From NCBI RefSeq assembly GCF_040802235.1, contig NC_133158.1, positions 87,406,501 through 87,470,500 of the forward strand: a stretch of 64,000 bases of DNA, written 5' to 3'. The notes below the pieces were generated by a model. The model made no database searches. It worked only from the letters and a program-made list of their open reading frames with translations, and was not told where the DNA came from. The stretch is from Manis javanica (lineage: Eukaryota; Chordata; Mammalia; Pholidota; Manidae). A program made the translations under genes and the position numbers. This document shows positions 1-13,544 of this stretch, in pieces (position 1 is the first letter of the stretch; the number at the start of each line of letters is the position of its first letter).

Positions 1-17
1 GAACAGCATACCAGTTG

Positions 18-205
18 AAAGAACAGCCTTGAAGTCAGATTTTCTGGGTTCTAGATTGGGTATCCATCACCTACTTGGTCTCGGTTACTTAATTTTTCTG
101 TGACTCAGTTCATTCAGTTGTAAAAACAACAAAGAAAGGAGGGGGATCATTGTCACATCTATCTCAAGGGCTATTGCAATGATTAAATGTAAAAATTCAA
201 GTGTA
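18..205 (+). repeat. MIR-like SINE fragment
   Basis: The order of landmarks is that of a MIR element: a 'gaagtcagattttctgggttc' type block, a 'ttacttaatttttctgtgactcagtt' type block, then a run ending in 'gcaatgattaaatgtaaa'. MIRs are ancient tRNA-derived SINEs shared by all mammals. The copy is highly diverged and its ends are approximate. Confidence 0.5.
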
Positions 206-507
206 AGGAGAGTTCATGATGAGCAGTTTCCATTAATATTAAATGCTATCTCTTTCTCAAAGAACTTCCTGTCCCCATTGTCACAGCACTTTGTTTAATT
301 ACTATGGATGTTGAAGAATCATTCACCTGAGGAACACTTGAAGAATTGTCAGGCAGTCCAGATATAATATCAGCATTTCTAGGGGTGGGGTTGGTCATCG
401 GTATCCCTTAAAAACGTTCCAGGCAACTCAGACGTGCAGCCATTTTTGAGAAAGCTGCATTAAAGCCTTTCTGATATGAAACATCTTTGTACATGTGTTT
501 ATCTCTT

Positions 508-632
508 TTTACAAACTTCAAGCTCCTTGAATGCAAATGCTGTATCAAATTCATTTTTGTCTTTCCAGTGGCAGCTAGCTTGGTGCCTTACATATAGATA
601 GCACAAACAACTATTAATTCCTTTGAATTAAG
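508..632 (+). repeat. L2-like LINE 3' fragment
   Basis: A short piece with the typical L2 3' wording: 'caagctccttgaatgcaa', then 'ggtgccttacatatagatagcac', then 'caactattaattcc'. It is old and diverged. It could also be the related 3' end of a MIR, because the two families share this tail. Confidence 0.4.
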
Positions 633-799
633 TAGACATTCCCCAAATATGTTCATTGTTACAGGTAAAAGGGGAGAATATTTTTTGAAATCACTCATAA
701 CTCAATAGGTGTCTTAAACAAAAGTTGCCAGGATCTGGATAAAAAGGGTTGGATGGGAAGGTGACAAGAATGTACTGATAAGACAACATATGTAGTTGT

Positions 800-930
800 T
801 AATTTTAAACTGATGGTCTGCACACTTGGCTGCATTTTATAATCACCTGGGAAATTTTACTAAAATAATCTGAGCCCCTCTGTTTCCTGGGAGATTCCAA
901 TGTATAATCAAGGTTGAAACCTACTGACTT
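800..930 (+). repeat. MER5A-like hAT DNA transposon fragment
   Basis: Landmarks 'ggctgcattttataatcacctggg' and 'tctgagcccctctgtttcctgggagattc' follow the order of MER5A, a non-autonomous hAT-Charlie element. Terminal inverted repeats are not clear, so the ends are estimates. Confidence 0.45.
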
Positions 931-1967
931 AGGTGGGTCACAACAGATCCAGGATCTCCCTCCTTATACCACAAGATCTTAAAGTCAACAACTGCAGCTT
1001 GCAGTTAGGTGCCATGAGAATGAAAAGAATAGAGAACATCCTCATGTGCAAAAGTATCTGGATATATGGAAGAAGCATGGCATCAGGATGGGGAATGTCT
1101 GCATGTGCAGACACACGTCCATACACTTATATGTTTTAAGTTACCCTTCACAATTATGTGAGAAAAGGAGTATAATGTCAGTCTATAATGACAGTATGTC
1201 CCAACACATTATTGTTTGTGAGGTAATTCTATTTTGGTGACAAAGTCAAGGAGATAACTTTGTCAATACAACCACCACATATGAAAAGTCATTTTTAAGA
1301 GAGACATTGAGTCTAAATCACTATGCAGTGATCTAGACTGAATCCAGATGATTATAACTTGCCAACTTAGATTAGAATTACCAAATCTAGAGTTGCTAAG
1401 TATTAGAAATTATTTTTACCATGCTTCAATCATAATTAATTATCAGGTACAAAGATTTCACATTATTATATGGGCCTTGTTCATTGCTCTTCTCTTTGGT
1501 ATTTTAACAAATAAGGCCCAAAGAATTAAACATGGAATACGATCATAAAGCAAGAATTTGAATACTTGTTCTATAGTGTACAAATCATTAGAATATTTAT
1601 TCTAAACTAAAATAAAACCATTGCTCATACCATGTAATTTATGGTCTTTGAAATTTTTGTAAATTTTTATAACCTGTTACATTAGTTATCCAAATATATA
1701 TCTATTTTTAATGATTCTTAAAGGCATATCTTTCTCCTGCCTCCATAAGAGAAAGGAAAACAAAAGTGAGAAGCCCAATTTTTAATAATACACCATAATC
1801 ATTTTCAAATTATATTTTTTTCATTCATTTCCAAAAATATATGAAAAATACATTCCAAAAAATTGTTCTTAAAAAACATCTTCTCTTTGGAAAAGACCAA
1901 CTATACTCTGTATAAGAAGATGGTGTTAATGATTCATCCATAGGATGGTAAAATAATAACTAAGACA
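931..1967. other. Unassigned A/T-rich DNA
   Basis: No repeat family, RNA gene or convincing exon recognised. Open frames here are under 70 codons, overlap on both strands and lack domain-like composition. Confidence 0.5.
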
Positions 1968-2165
1968 TAACTGAGTAACTATCTGCCAAACACTTTTTAG
2001 TACTTTACCTGAATTAATGCATTGAATCCTCAAAAAAATCATATGAAAGAGACACAATGTTAATTTCCACCTGACAGGTAAGGAAATTGAGGCACAAAGC
2101 ATTTAGATCACTTATCCAGGACTCAACTAAAATTTGAGGGATACAAAATTTAAATCCAGGGAAAT
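1968..2165 (-). repeat. MIR-like SINE, reverse orientation
   Basis: Reading the plus strand gives the reverse complement of MIR: 'ctatctgccaaacactttttagtac', 'attaatgcattgaatcctcaa', then 'aggaaattgaggcacaaagc' and 'cttatccaggactcaac'. The block order is preserved over about 190 bp, supporting one diverged, nearly full-length element. Confidence 0.6.
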
Positions 2166-2984
2166 TGCACCCAAAGCTACAAGCCTATTGTTTTGAATTT
2201 AAATTGATGTTTCCTCACCGTACTTGACTTACAGAGAGAATTCGTTTGGCCTATTTGATTCTTATTATTTCACTGGACCCTCTTTCTGAACAAAATACCT
2301 GGCTACATTTAACACAGTCAGTGGTTATGAGGCCACGATCATTAGACACAGGTGGTGGGAAATGCTAGTACTCTGATGGTAACATTCTGGCATTTTGGAG
2401 AAAGAAATCCTCAGTTCCTTCTCTACAAATTCAGAAGCTTATTCCAAGTTTTCTTGCCCTATTTTGATTTTTTAAAAAGTCTGTTATGAAGAATGTAATA
2501 GTGGAGACCTTGTTGAAGAGTAGGCTCCAAAATAGCTTAAGTGATAGAGATAGAGTACAAAAGAAATCTTTGAAGCCAGGCAACGATGATCTGTAATGGG
2601 ATTATTCTCACCACATTATCATCCCATTATCTATCTGTTAACAAATAATAACAAGTAAGCCCGATTTACAATCAACTCCTAAAGTAAACTGCAATATTAA
2701 AAAAAAAAGTATTTTAAACAAAAGTCACTATTTCTGATTATTTCTTCTTCTGTGCGTCCCAAAGAATTTTATTTACACTGTTTTCATCCTTATTTAATCA
2801 TTCTAGGTGTTATACTAAGTTACTAAATTTTAAACTCCTTAAGAAGAGATAATATATCTTAATCATTTGCTGGATTTATTGCAATTTCCAGCAGATAATT
2901 TACATACTCTGTGTCCAATAATTATTTTATTGAGTTGAAGTGTAAAGCAGTTTTAAAAAACTGCCACATTCTGAACTTTCATTA
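2166..2984. other. Unassigned A/T-rich DNA
   Basis: Nothing recognisable apart from short A/T runs. No open reading frame worth reporting. Confidence 0.45.
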
Positions 2985-3175
2985 AAGCAGGGTAACTAAA
3001 AATGGGACCCATGGATGGGCAGCATTGTCATACCTCTGAGACTGTTAGAAACACCAGTTCTTATGTCTCACTCAAGGCCTTACTGAGTCAGAATCTCTAG
3101 GGCAGAGCCCAGGAACTTCTGTTTAACTAGCTCTCCAAGTGCTCCTTATGTGCACTGAAGTTAGAGAAGGATTGT
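2985..3175 (+). repeat. MER20/MER5-type hAT transposon fragment
   Basis: Contains 'gggacccatggatgggcagcattg', a central 'actgagtcagaatctctagggc', and a 3' part reading 'gtgcactgaagttagagaagg', in the order of MER20-like elements. It is a non-autonomous hAT element with no coding capacity. Which exact family it belongs to needs a library search. Confidence 0.5.
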
Positions 3176-4754
3176 TTTATGAGATACTTCACATTCACCA
3201 CTTATGATATAGATAATGTATGTCAAATCTGCAGATGACCCAAAGCTAGGAATCATAACCAACATACCTGTATTATTTTGCGGGGGACTAAGATTCTTCA
3301 AATTAGAACAATTGATATATCTAACAGAATAGTATTTAACATGGATAAATATAAGGCTATCATACCTTAATCATGAATATACTTAACAGCAACTACATTT
3401 AAATACTGGGCCAGATAATGGGAAGGATACAGATATATTTCCTGCCCTCAAGGAGGAAATTTTAGCCTATTAGTTTCCTACACAAATAATTAAAAACAAA
3501 GAAATGTCTGTGCCAGTTATTAAATTATTGTCTCTCAGTTTCAACACCCACACCCATAGTGCTTAGGCTGGGACTCTGCAAACCACATTTCTGGTTTGGC
3601 AGCTGTCTTCCTGTTAAACGTCCAGGTAGGATGCTAAAGTCTGGCTGAAAGGCTAGAAAAAGAAACAGAGAAGTGCCCCTTCCTTTGCTCTCACGGGCTT
3701 TCTGCTGCTGCCAGTGTCTTTCCAGCTTCACTGCTTTGTCATTCAGTGATGATTTGTTCCAATGGCAGCAAATGAATCCAGTTTGCAATTTTTCAAATAC
3801 TTACACAACAAGCCTCTTTTCCAGCTCTTCAGAAACATCTGAACTGGTGGGCTAGTAACCTTTCCTCAGAGGCTTGAATTCCAGCCCCTTAAAAGTCCTT
3901 CTCCTGAGCTAAGAATTAGTGCCAGCTCAGAGAACCTTCATCAAAGCTTCTAATTTTTAATAATTCTACCTCCTCTGTTTCTTTCTTAGGTGGTGGCTTC
4001 TTCCTGCAGCTCCACCTCCTTGAGTGATGACGTAGGGTTCCATCTTACAACTTTATCAGCTTCATGTCTACTAACAATCTGTTACATTATCTCTGTTAGA
4101 ATAACTGGTGAGTATTTTGTCTTGTCACTAGACACTGACCAATACAATGAATGATAGTACATAGTGACTGTGAAATGGTTGAACAGTAAATCCCTAAGCT
4201 CTTTAAATCAGGAAATGTGTGTAATTGAGTTCGACTCTGAGATCACAACAGTCCAGCTTTTGGCCAGTTGAGAAATCACTTTCAGTTCTGACCTCAGTTT
4301 GGATATTGCTTTATTTGCCAAAAATGGAAAACCCCCAGTAGTAATCAGTGTATCATAGATGCAACATAGAAGCAGCTATTTGATATCCTAATAGGTAAAA
4401 GGGGAGTAACAGAAGAAACTGGCATTTTGTGTTTCTTCAGAGAGCAAAACTTGAACTAATGGGTGGAAGTTAGAAGAAACACCTTTCTAAAAATCAGCCT
4501 TGTCTAAAGGTAAAGCAGACTTCTGAGGAAGGAGCAAATTCCTCATCATAGGAAGTGCTCTAATACAGGTTGGGAATCTACTATTTGATACTGTTTGGTG
4601 ACATTCTTCAATTCGAAAGGGCACTGAATTAGATGGCTTATTATAGTGGAGTTGTGTGACAGTGGCATTTATGTATTAATTTCATTGTGCCATTTCCACT
4701 GAGAAGTGTTCCCTGAAATGTGCAGAATGCACAAAAGGAAGTAGGGTAAATAAG
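3176..4754. other. Unassigned DNA
   Basis: Mixed-composition sequence with small open frames on both strands near 3525-3855 that look like chance. No repeat family recognised with confidence. Confidence 0.4.
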
Positions 4755-5115
4755 TGCAATAGACTGAATGTTTACGTCCCACAGCATTCCTATGTTGAAA
4801 CCTGGGACCCAGTGTGATGGTATTTGGAAGTGGGGTCTTTGGGAAGTAGGTAAGTCATGAGGATGGAGCCTCCATGAATGGGACTTGTGCCCTTATAAAA
4901 GAAACCCCAGAGAGCTCCCTTTCCATCCTGTGAAGACAGAGCAAGAAAACTGCCTTTGAAGCAGTCAGGGGGGCTCTCACCAGACATTGAATCTGCCAGC
5001 ACCCTGATCTCAGACACCCCAGCCTCTAGAACTGTGAGAAGTAAATTTATATTCTTTATAAGCCACCTACCTAATCTATGGTAATTTCTTATAGCAGCCT
5101 GACTGCATTAAGACA
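4755..5115 (+). mobile_element. MaLR-type solo LTR (MLT1/MST-like)
   Basis: Starts at 'tgcaatagactgaatgtttac' and ends at 'ctgactgcattaagacag', the expected ends of a MaLR LTR. Between them lie the family landmarks in order: 'cctatgttgaaacc', 'tggtatttggaagtggggtc', 'ccttataaaagaaaccccag', 'tctgccagcaccctgatctc', 'cagcctctagaactgtgag' and the 'aagtaaatttat' poly(A)-signal region. No internal ERVL/MaLR sequence follows, so it is a solo LTR. The small minus-strand open frame inside it is incidental. Confidence 0.85.
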
Positions 5116-7221
5116 GGGAGGAAGGCAGGAGTTAGAAAAGCATCGGGACATGTGACTGACTGAGGCCTGTGTTGGTAGGAAGAAGGTACTGGAGCAGGGC
5201 AATGTACTAGGAAGGTAACTGTGAAGAACCCGGGCAGATGGGCTGGGAGAAATGCTTCCAGTCCCTGGCCCCTTCAATCCTTGTAATAAGTAAGGTCAAA
5301 ACACCCTGCAGCTGCAGTTTCATCCTTGTCTCAGGTTTCATAGGCCACTTTTGAAATACTCTGTTCCAGAACAGAATGTACACATGAAAAGTGCTTATCC
5401 ATGAGATGGTTACTTTTTCAATCTTACTTTTTTTTCTAAGTTTGCTAAGATATTTGCAATAAACTTGAAACTTTATATTATATTGGTACATGATACAAAA
5501 TGCTATTGACATTTTTAACAAAAATATTAGAAAATCTATGGTATCATCATCAGCCATGACAACAGCACAGCTTATTAGAATACATCCCTTTAAAAATTTG
5601 CCCAAACCTAATAAATAGACAGCAGCAAGACTTCTTAGTGTTTATGAGATACTGAAACATATGGATGCTAATTTCTATAAATGATGTACAAAGGACAATC
5701 TTATATAAGCTTGACAAATGTCCTGGGATGAATTAGAAAAATCTGCTAAATTTTAGACACATAATAATTGTGTAGCTTTCACATGTAAGTAAATTAGAAA
5801 GGGTGGATTCATATTTATGGTAGTTTATTATATTTGCTTTACCCTAGACAATGCTAAAAGATGTACATTAGAATGGGGGTGGGCAATCATCTCAATTCTT
5901 TGTCTAGACTATGCCTAATATTCCATATACTTAGAATATCTAGATGTTTAACATCACTTAGACCCTAATTATTAGCTAATGAACAAACCTTTTATTTCAC
6001 AGCTCAGTGCTTTAGCTTCATAAATGCATTATCATTGACACAAAGTTTCATTTTTCTAAAAATTAGAGTGTATGTGTGGGATCAGATTACTTCTAATGTA
6101 GGAAATAATAAAATGTCTATTGTGACAGGGCACTGGATAAAATTTTCTAGAATTAATATTTATATATATATATATATCTTTTTCCAAATCAAATCCTGTA
6201 ACTCTAACGAGAATAAGTTCAGGAGCATTTCATTTGTAGCATAAAAATAGAATGCACAAAAGGAAAATTTCCAATATACTTGGAAGTATAATACACACAT
6301 TTTAAAGATTCACTGAAAAGGTGTCAACATAGGTATAACAAGGATCCTGGTTATAAAAATCCATTTAGCATTATTTTCATTTTAAAATTCCTGTGATACT
6401 GAGATTCCTGTGCCTATAGGTAGAGAACTGGAGTGAACAATTATATACTTAGATACACATTTAGGCTATGTTGATCATTTTGCCATATTTCATTCCCAGC
6501 AAAATGATAGAATACAAAATACTTTTCCAGACTTCTATAGAGCACTAAATCATGATGCTAAGAGAGGAACTCTTAATCTGTTATGTCAACAAAGTGAGGG
6601 ATAACTTGATAAAGTCTGTATGCTTGAGTGAATCTGACTTAGGATATCTATTCTCTTAAGACAATATGACTACAATAAAAATGGATTGTTTTTCACTTTT
6701 TGAAGGGTTCTGATTACAAAAGTACCAAATATGTTTACTTCTCAATGGGAGATCTGGTTTCCATGGGGACCAAACCAACCTCATCTGCTGTTTTGCAGAC
6801 CATGCTCCATGCACCACCTCCACGTTGGCAGGACTAAAGAGTGGCTGAACACAGCTACCCTGGCAAGTGTGCACAGATATCTATACAGTTCTCTTCATTT
6901 TCCACCCCCTTACAACAACAGAGCCCAGGAGGGGGCTTCAAGGATATGTGGCTTTCCTCCCACTTTCAAGTTGCATCACTTGTGATGCTCTTTGAAACTG
7001 GAACATTCTACATGATGATGATAAACATCCTCCATGTGTCACAATGTTTCTTCAAGTTAAGTGTCAAATTATCTGGCAATACAAATAGGTGTCTATTTTT
7101 TTATTGTTGTATTGCCTTTATTACAGAGTCTGCACAGATCAGTGGTATTTCTTACACAGACTGATCAAATATCTGTCATGTACTGGCAATTTTCCCTATT
7201 CAATATATACTTACTACTGAT
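5116..7221. other. Unassigned A/T-rich DNA with a short TA microsatellite
   Basis: A (TA)n run lies at about 6158-6178. A 132-codon minus-strand open frame (5207-5605) and a 107-codon plus frame (6841-7164) show no recognisable domain, are low-complexity in places, and are not supported as genes. Confidence 0.4.
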
Positions 7222-7350
7222 TCATGTGTTCATTATATGCTTAATAAAAGCTTGATAGATGCCAAGCATCGTGCTAAGCACAAGAGATGCAGAGATGAGT
7301 AAGACAAAGTTCTTACTCTCAATAGCTCGGAATCTAGTGAAGAAGTGGTA
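7222..7350 (-). repeat. L2-like fragment, reverse orientation
   Basis: The plus strand reads 'ttgatagatgccaagcatcgtg' then 'ctaagcacaagagatgcagagatgag' and 'acaaagttcttactctcaa', the reverse complement of the L2 3' region. Confidence 0.55.
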
Positions 7351-9544
7351 TTTATAAATCACTGTGGTTAAGTTTAATGGTATGATATTTGCACTGGATA
7401 ATATAGGACCACAGAAGAGACCCCAGTCTCATCCTGTGGCATTAAGGAAGTCAACTGAGCCACTTGCTTAAAGAATGAGTATAAATTACTCTGGTGAAGA
7501 AGCAGCAGCTTGAAGCAGTAAATCAAAAGTAAGACAGAGCAGTTTCAGGGTTAGGGGCCAGAGGCAATTCTGGGCCTGACTAAAACCTGTGCTGGAGGGA
7601 GTAGCAAAAGCAGTGAGCTCAACTCAGTTCATAGGTCCCCTTAGGAAATGTTAGCAACTTTAGATTTGAGCCAAAGCCATTGAAGAGGTATAAAGAGAAT
7701 ACGTAAAGAGGACAATAGGTCAGCTGTGCATTTTTGAGTAATTTTTCTGAAAACTGTGTGGAATATGTGTTTGAAGAAGGTGAAATATTTGAATAAATGA
7801 ATACATGGACATTTGGGGAGGGGTTGGGCTGCAAAACAGCCCTGATGACGGTTGAAGCCAAAACCTTTGACATCTAAAATTCAGTATTTCACTGAGTGCA
7901 ATTCATGTGTTGTCATTCAGGTGTGATCATTTTAATTAATCTCTACAGTACTTAGAGAAGAATGGTGGGATTATGGCATACTAGCAAACTTGCTGATATG
8001 CAATCAGCTCTGGGAGAGGCAGTAGGCCTGGTGTTTCTTGGCTCCCTGGCAGAAACTGGGCCAGTGGACCAACCAACCATACAGGGAGTCAAGAACATTC
8101 TCAAAATTTGAGCTTTCCAGCGGACTACCAAAAAGTATAGTGAGTTTCCTACTAGTAGAAGTAGAAAGGCAGAAACCTATAGAACTGAAGACCCTCAGAG
8201 ATTCTTAGTTCAATTATTTTATTTTATAGAAGTGTAAACAAAGGCTGAACAAAGGGGAAATGATGTAATCTAAATCAAACAGGGACCTCCATTTTGTTCA
8301 GTTTTTTCTACTCCATCACACAAAGTATAGGACAGGTTTGAAAAAAGCTGTAAAAAAGATAGTTCTAGACATTGGGAGTAACTGTGAATTATGCTTTATT
8401 GTAGTCCTTTCATAGTCTAAGAGTCTATGATGTTTTGAAGATGTTCCATTTTAACAGATTCAAAATGCAGTGTTGGCAAATGATTCTGAGACATTCTGAT
8501 TTCTCTCAAGTTAAAGTTAATGCATTTGAAATAATTATATTTCTTCCATTACTTTATTCCCATTAGCTTTACATATGCCACTAGTATTAGCTCAGTGAAA
8601 GTCTAATAAACATGTATTGAGCACCCACATTGATAAGATAGATTTTCTATTATAATGGAAGGTACATACAAGTGTGATGACATGTCATTAAAATAAAAAA
8701 TTTTATTCCTCAGGAAATGGACTTTGGATCACTGTGCTAGTTGTTTACAGCAATGTTCTGTAATAATGCATGTAACACTGCAAGCATTACTTAAAATGCA
8801 AGCATTAACTTAAAACATCAAGTAATTCATTAAGAGAAAAAAACCATGATGGCTGAAAATATTCATGTCTTGAAAATGAAAAAAAATATGGTAAAATGAA
8901 AACTAAAGATTGTGATTAATGTAAGAGAGATTCTCAAATTTTTTTGGCAACTATTGTTAGAATATTAAATGAAAAGGTAAAGCATTTGTCTTTCATCCGG
9001 AATAGTAACAACTATTATTCAATATTTCAAGTTAAAAAATGTGTGGACATTTGTGTATGTGTGGGTGCCATTCAGTTTAGTCCTGGGCAATTGAAATGGC
9101 TAAATAACACCCATATGGTAAACAGCTTGGTACGCCCAGTATAAAGGAAAAGGTGTTGGCAGTGAATCTGTGAAGGAGACATTATTATTCTAGCTCATAG
9201 AGGTGTAAATGTCCAGCTTCAGGGGCCTTATTTCTTTTCTTAGTTGTTTTCTTCTTTTTCTTTTTCTTTTCTTTTCTTTCTTTTTTGTGAATATGTTAGA
9301 CTTTGGCTGAGTTTTTGGAGAACAGAGTATTTTTCAACACTATTCCTGGCTGAAAAAAATTGGTTACCTTGGCAGTTCATGGGCGGCAACCTAAATATTT
9401 AGTTTTATATATAAAGAATCAGTTGCATAATAGAAGAGATGAAAAAAATATAAAATAAAATTTCTATTTGACAAAACTTTCCATTTTTTATAGGGCAATT
9501 CAATATATGTGAGGCAAAGATAATTTGATAATTATAGTTATCAT
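7351..9544. other. Unassigned DNA with minor repeat scraps and a pyrimidine tract
   Basis: About 8195-8290 has a weak reverse MIR-like block, 8600-8640 a short L2-like block, and 9233-9287 a CT-rich tract. No gene-like open frame was found. Confidence 0.4.
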
Positions 9545-9742
9545 ACAACAGTCAACAAATACTGAATATTTATTATCTGCCAGGGCCCTTTTTAATAATT
9601 TCCATGTACTGCTGAATGGATTTCATTTCAGTCCCATCATAAGCCTATGACATCAGCATTATGGTGATGCTAACTTTGCAGATGTGGAAATTGAGGAACA
9701 GAGAATTTAAATAACTTCAAATCTGGGCAAACATGTTCCACA
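9545..9742 (-). repeat. MIR-like SINE, reverse orientation
   Basis: Plus strand reads 'ttattatctgccagggccc', 'tttgcagatgtggaaattgagg' and 'acagagaatttaaataactt', the reverse complement of the MIR core and tail. Confidence 0.55.
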
Positions 9743-9879
9743 GCCCAACTTGAAATGATAATGGCATGATACCTTTATGTAGTAGGATAACAACGTTTTT
9801 ATATTTTGGGCAACATTTCACAGATTGTGGGATGAGGGAAGACATTAAAGACCATAGTGTTCATGACAGATGTGTGAGA

Positions 9880-10095
9880 AGAGTTCAGAATTTGGAGGCA
9901 GGAGGATGCAGCTTCAAATCTCCATTCTGCCAGGGATGTGAGGCATTTTGCTTCTGTAAACCTCACGTTCTTCATCTATAAAATGACATCTTTTCCCTCA
10001 CAGTGCCATTTTGAGGATTAAAAGAAATCACACATGTAATGTATTTAGCTAATAACAAGCATGTAGCATGTTTTCAATAAATGTGAACTGTTATG
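9880..10095 (+). repeat. MIR-like SINE
   Basis: Forward MIR landmarks in order: 'gcagcttcaaatctccattctgcc', 'ttgcttctgtaaacctcacgttc', 'catctataaaatgac', 'ttttgaggattaaaagaaat' and 'tttcaataaatgtgaactg'. This is one of the better preserved MIRs in the window. Confidence 0.7.
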
Positions 10096-11989
10096 TTTTT
10101 AAAGCAAAGATCTAGTGTCTAAAGAGAATACACTGTGACAGAACAGTTATCTTCATTTAAGCAGAATGAAGTTTCATGCATCAAATAATTTCTAAATTTT
10201 CTTTTCTTCTGAAGCAGAAGATAAGCATTAAAAAAAGCACTGTTTCCTCTTTTGTTTGTTTCATTTTGGAGTTCAATACTAAATCTTTAATTCTGGTGCA
10301 ATGTAATAATTCCAGTTCTAAATTTCTGAGCTTGGAGACTTCAAACCAATGTTTATTTAAAAGTAAAAATTGATTTGTCTGTGGCATATAAAGCAATGTT
10401 TTTGAACATACAACCTCAGGATACTAATGTAAGGGGCCATAAAAATGACAGCTATGCCATATCTGTAACTCTTTTTGAGTTTTTATATGGATTTTTCAAT
10501 GGAACTGCTTTTTTTTTCCTGATTAAATGTCCACCCCTAGAAAGTTTCTTAATAATTTCTAGTGGAAGTCACTGTTTATGTTTTGTTTTTATATACCAGG
10601 AATCAAAACTAAAATCTCACATAGTTGAGGCAAACTATTTTAAATATATTTTGAAACATAGCATCTCTAAAACAATACACCTTTGAAGATTAATATGGAA
10701 AATTATTCATTATTGAAAATTTTAACCCCATGACATGTAACAGCTTTAAAATATTTCCTTATTTTAAATCAATTTTTAGACACTTTACATAAGCACATCC
10801 AGGCCGGAACAGGTAGTAAAATATGTAACGTGGGAATACCATCTGAAAATATAACTGAAAGTCAAGATCAAGCATTGTATTTAGCAAGAATAGTCTGCCA
10901 TAGGCAATCTGAACATGAACCAACTCTAAAAAGATTTACAGTAAATATTTTAAGGAAATAAAAATCTGAGAATAGAGCTGATGCATTACGTAACAGAAAA
11001 AAATACATTTTGGCTTTATGGGAGTATATAGGCTTTTATGCATTTTACACTTACACAAAATAAACTATCACTTAGCTCTAAACATTTAAGGATTTTTTAT
11101 CTGTAAAAAGTCAAAATTGTGGGGCTCTCAGAATCATTTGCCTTTAAACATAGATTTGGAAACTTCAAATAACTTCTCATTTAAGGTCTGTGGAAACGAG
11201 GCTATCATCACTGCATGCAGAAGTACCAATATTATTTGATCTTTCTGGACACATATAGGAGCAGCCAGGGATGTGGTCTGAAACAGCCAGATCCCATGTG
11301 CCTTGTTTTCAGTATTTATCACTGGGTTGATGAGCTTCCCCTTGAAATGCGGGCAGAAGTTTCTTCATTTAGCCTGCAGAAGGCTCTGTGGCAGGACTGA
11401 AATCAATATTTACGCAGGGCCTGTGAAAGCGAATTGATTTCAAGTTTTCCCTTCATGATATTAGCAAGTGTAAAGGATGATTTATGAAGCTCTATAAGCA
11501 CTTGGAATTCACGAATTTTAAATTAAAATTTGAGGCTTCTATATTAAATAAATATATATTTAGATTACTATGGAGTTCTCAAAATGGGGTGCATGGGCAG
11601 AATTAAGGGGACTAAGGAGCCTGGGACCACTGTGAGAGTGTGTTCTTTTTTATGTGTATGTGCATTTTTCTATTAAGAGGGTTCTTAACATTCATTATAT
11701 TCTTACAGTGATAAACCAAAACAATGTAAGATCGTTACATTGAGAAAAGGAACTCCAAACATCTATCATACATTTTAAAGAAGCTTGAAAGAATTGACCT
11801 AAATTTAAATTCTGTGTGACAAAAAAAAAAATTGTGCAAAAGCTCTCTAAACAGAATTCAAAAATGCCCTGATGAGATAATCTGGGAACTATTCTTATTT
11901 TGATGGATGATCAAATACCAAGGATTGTGCCTGAGAATCTGAAATGCATATTCAGACTGAAGGGTAAGAATCAGAGAGTAAAAAAAATC
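10096..11989. other. Unassigned A/T-rich DNA
   Basis: No repeat family recognised. The open frames near 10176-10686, the longest 103 codons, are Phe/Leu/Ser-rich as expected for random A/T-rich DNA and overlap on both strands. Confidence 0.4.
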
Positions 11990-12215
11990 AAATATTTATT
12001 TAGTAAGTTGTGTGCACCGTGCACTGAAGTAGGCACTGTACACGCATTAATGTACAAGGATCTCAAGTGTCACCTGTCAGCACCGTTATTCTTACTTTAG
12101 TTTAAAAATGAAAAGCAGAAGGGGTAAGAAACTTAATCACTTTAACACAGGTAGTAAGAGGGAGATTTGGAGTTCCTACCTAGGTCTGTCTGACTAAACT
12201 GTACTATTTCTGATA
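11990..12215 (-). repeat. MIR-like SINE, reverse orientation
   Basis: Reverse MIR blocks: 'tgcactgaagtaggcactgtac', 'agtttaaaaatgaaaagcagaag', 'aaacttaatcactttaacacagg', 'agtaagagggagatttgg'. A second short block of the same type lies at 12410-12505. Confidence 0.55.
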
Positions 12216-12829
12216 TATCACTGTTTTATTTTTTTGTGTGTTTAAAACAAATCTTAGGATTTTATAGATAGAAAGTGTTAGGGATTTTGTTTTGTTCACC
12301 AGTAACTAGAGGTAAATTTGGTGCCCACAACAAAACAAAAACTCAGTAAATATTTTTAAAAGAACACATCTAGCTTGCAGTACCATTTAATGATATGTGG
12401 TATTATTAGATGTGAGACCAAGGCAGATGAAATATTTTATTAAAGACCACCCACCTAGTTAGTGGCAAAAGGCATTACAGCCCAATATCCTGTCTCCTAG
12501 ATAAAGATTTTTGTCTACCACATATGAATAAAGCTGGTTCCAGAATACTCTCTTCATCCCTGGGTCAGTTCTGGCTCTCTGAAGAAGATGGCTTTTCTTT
12601 TCCCCTCCCTATAACTTCGGATACAGACTGTTTTAAATAATCACACCTGATGGTCAATTAAACTAACACTATCCTTAACAAGTTTTTACTCTGTCCTTAA
12701 AGAGAATTTGTCCTTGAATATGATATAGAGTCATTCAGCTGATATATTTTTCTGATCTATAAAGGACCATATAATTCTTCCAACCCTGTTCTGTAAGTTC
12801 ACCTTCACTGTAACTTTAGCAACTAAAAT

Positions 12830-13015
12830 GGAACATGTCCCAAACTGAGCTCTTCCCGGGGCTGCCTTCATAGGAGTGTGACCTGTGCTGGCCACTGGGT
12901 CCAGCGCTTGGTTTAATATTTGACTATTGTGGTCTTGAAATTCTTAATAAAATTTCATTTGAGCTGGGCCTCATGAATCATGTTGCCAGTCTTGCTTCTC
13001 ATTCTCCTCTTGCCA
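12830..13015. repeat. Interspersed repeat, family not named
   Basis: The block around 'ggctgccttcataggagtgtg', 'ccagcgcttggtttaatatt', 'gtggtcttgaaattcttaat' and 'gagctgggcctcatgaatc' reads like a diverged member of a dispersed mammalian family I have seen in many places but cannot name safely. Ends are guesses. Confidence 0.35.
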
Positions 13016-13544
13016 AGCAATACAAGTCTGTTCTTCTCTCTTCTCTATTTTTGAAGGCCTCATTATATGTTAGAAACAAAGATTCATCTTCAACTTCACC
13101 TCTCCTTGACTACTGCCACATCTAATTGTTGGCAAAATTCCTCACAAAGTATCTTACAATAAAACTCTTTTCTCTTGTTTTTATCTCATTAAATAAAAAA
13201 AAAAAAACCCACTATTTGATTTGAAATCTGGTCCCTGCCATTCATTGCTTGTAACATTTTCAGCAAGTGAATTATTGAATACCTATTTTCTCATTTTAAG
13301 CTTACCTTTAGGAAGAATAAAACTTGTGTTTCAGATTAAAGTATCAGAAATATAATTTGATATGGACATAGTACAGTGCCTACTTTTAATTTAGAGAGAG
13401 TCTCATGACACTTAAAATTTTAGTTCTTGTCCAATTCCTAAAAATCCTTTACCCTGATACCAGTCTCAGTATATTTCTGAGAAAAATACTTTCTCCATGA
13501 GTCACCCATTCAATACTTATTGCATATTCATCCATTTTTGTGAA

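Noticed and set aside
5207-5605. 132-codon minus-strand open frame
   Set aside because: No domain, A/T-driven composition, and overlap with the LTR edge; length is within chance for a window this size.
6841-7164. 107-codon plus-strand open frame
   Set aside because: Overlaps other frames, Phe/Ser-rich, no recognisable protein.
10375-10686. 103-codon plus-strand open frame
   Set aside because: Low-complexity A/T-rich translation, no family match.
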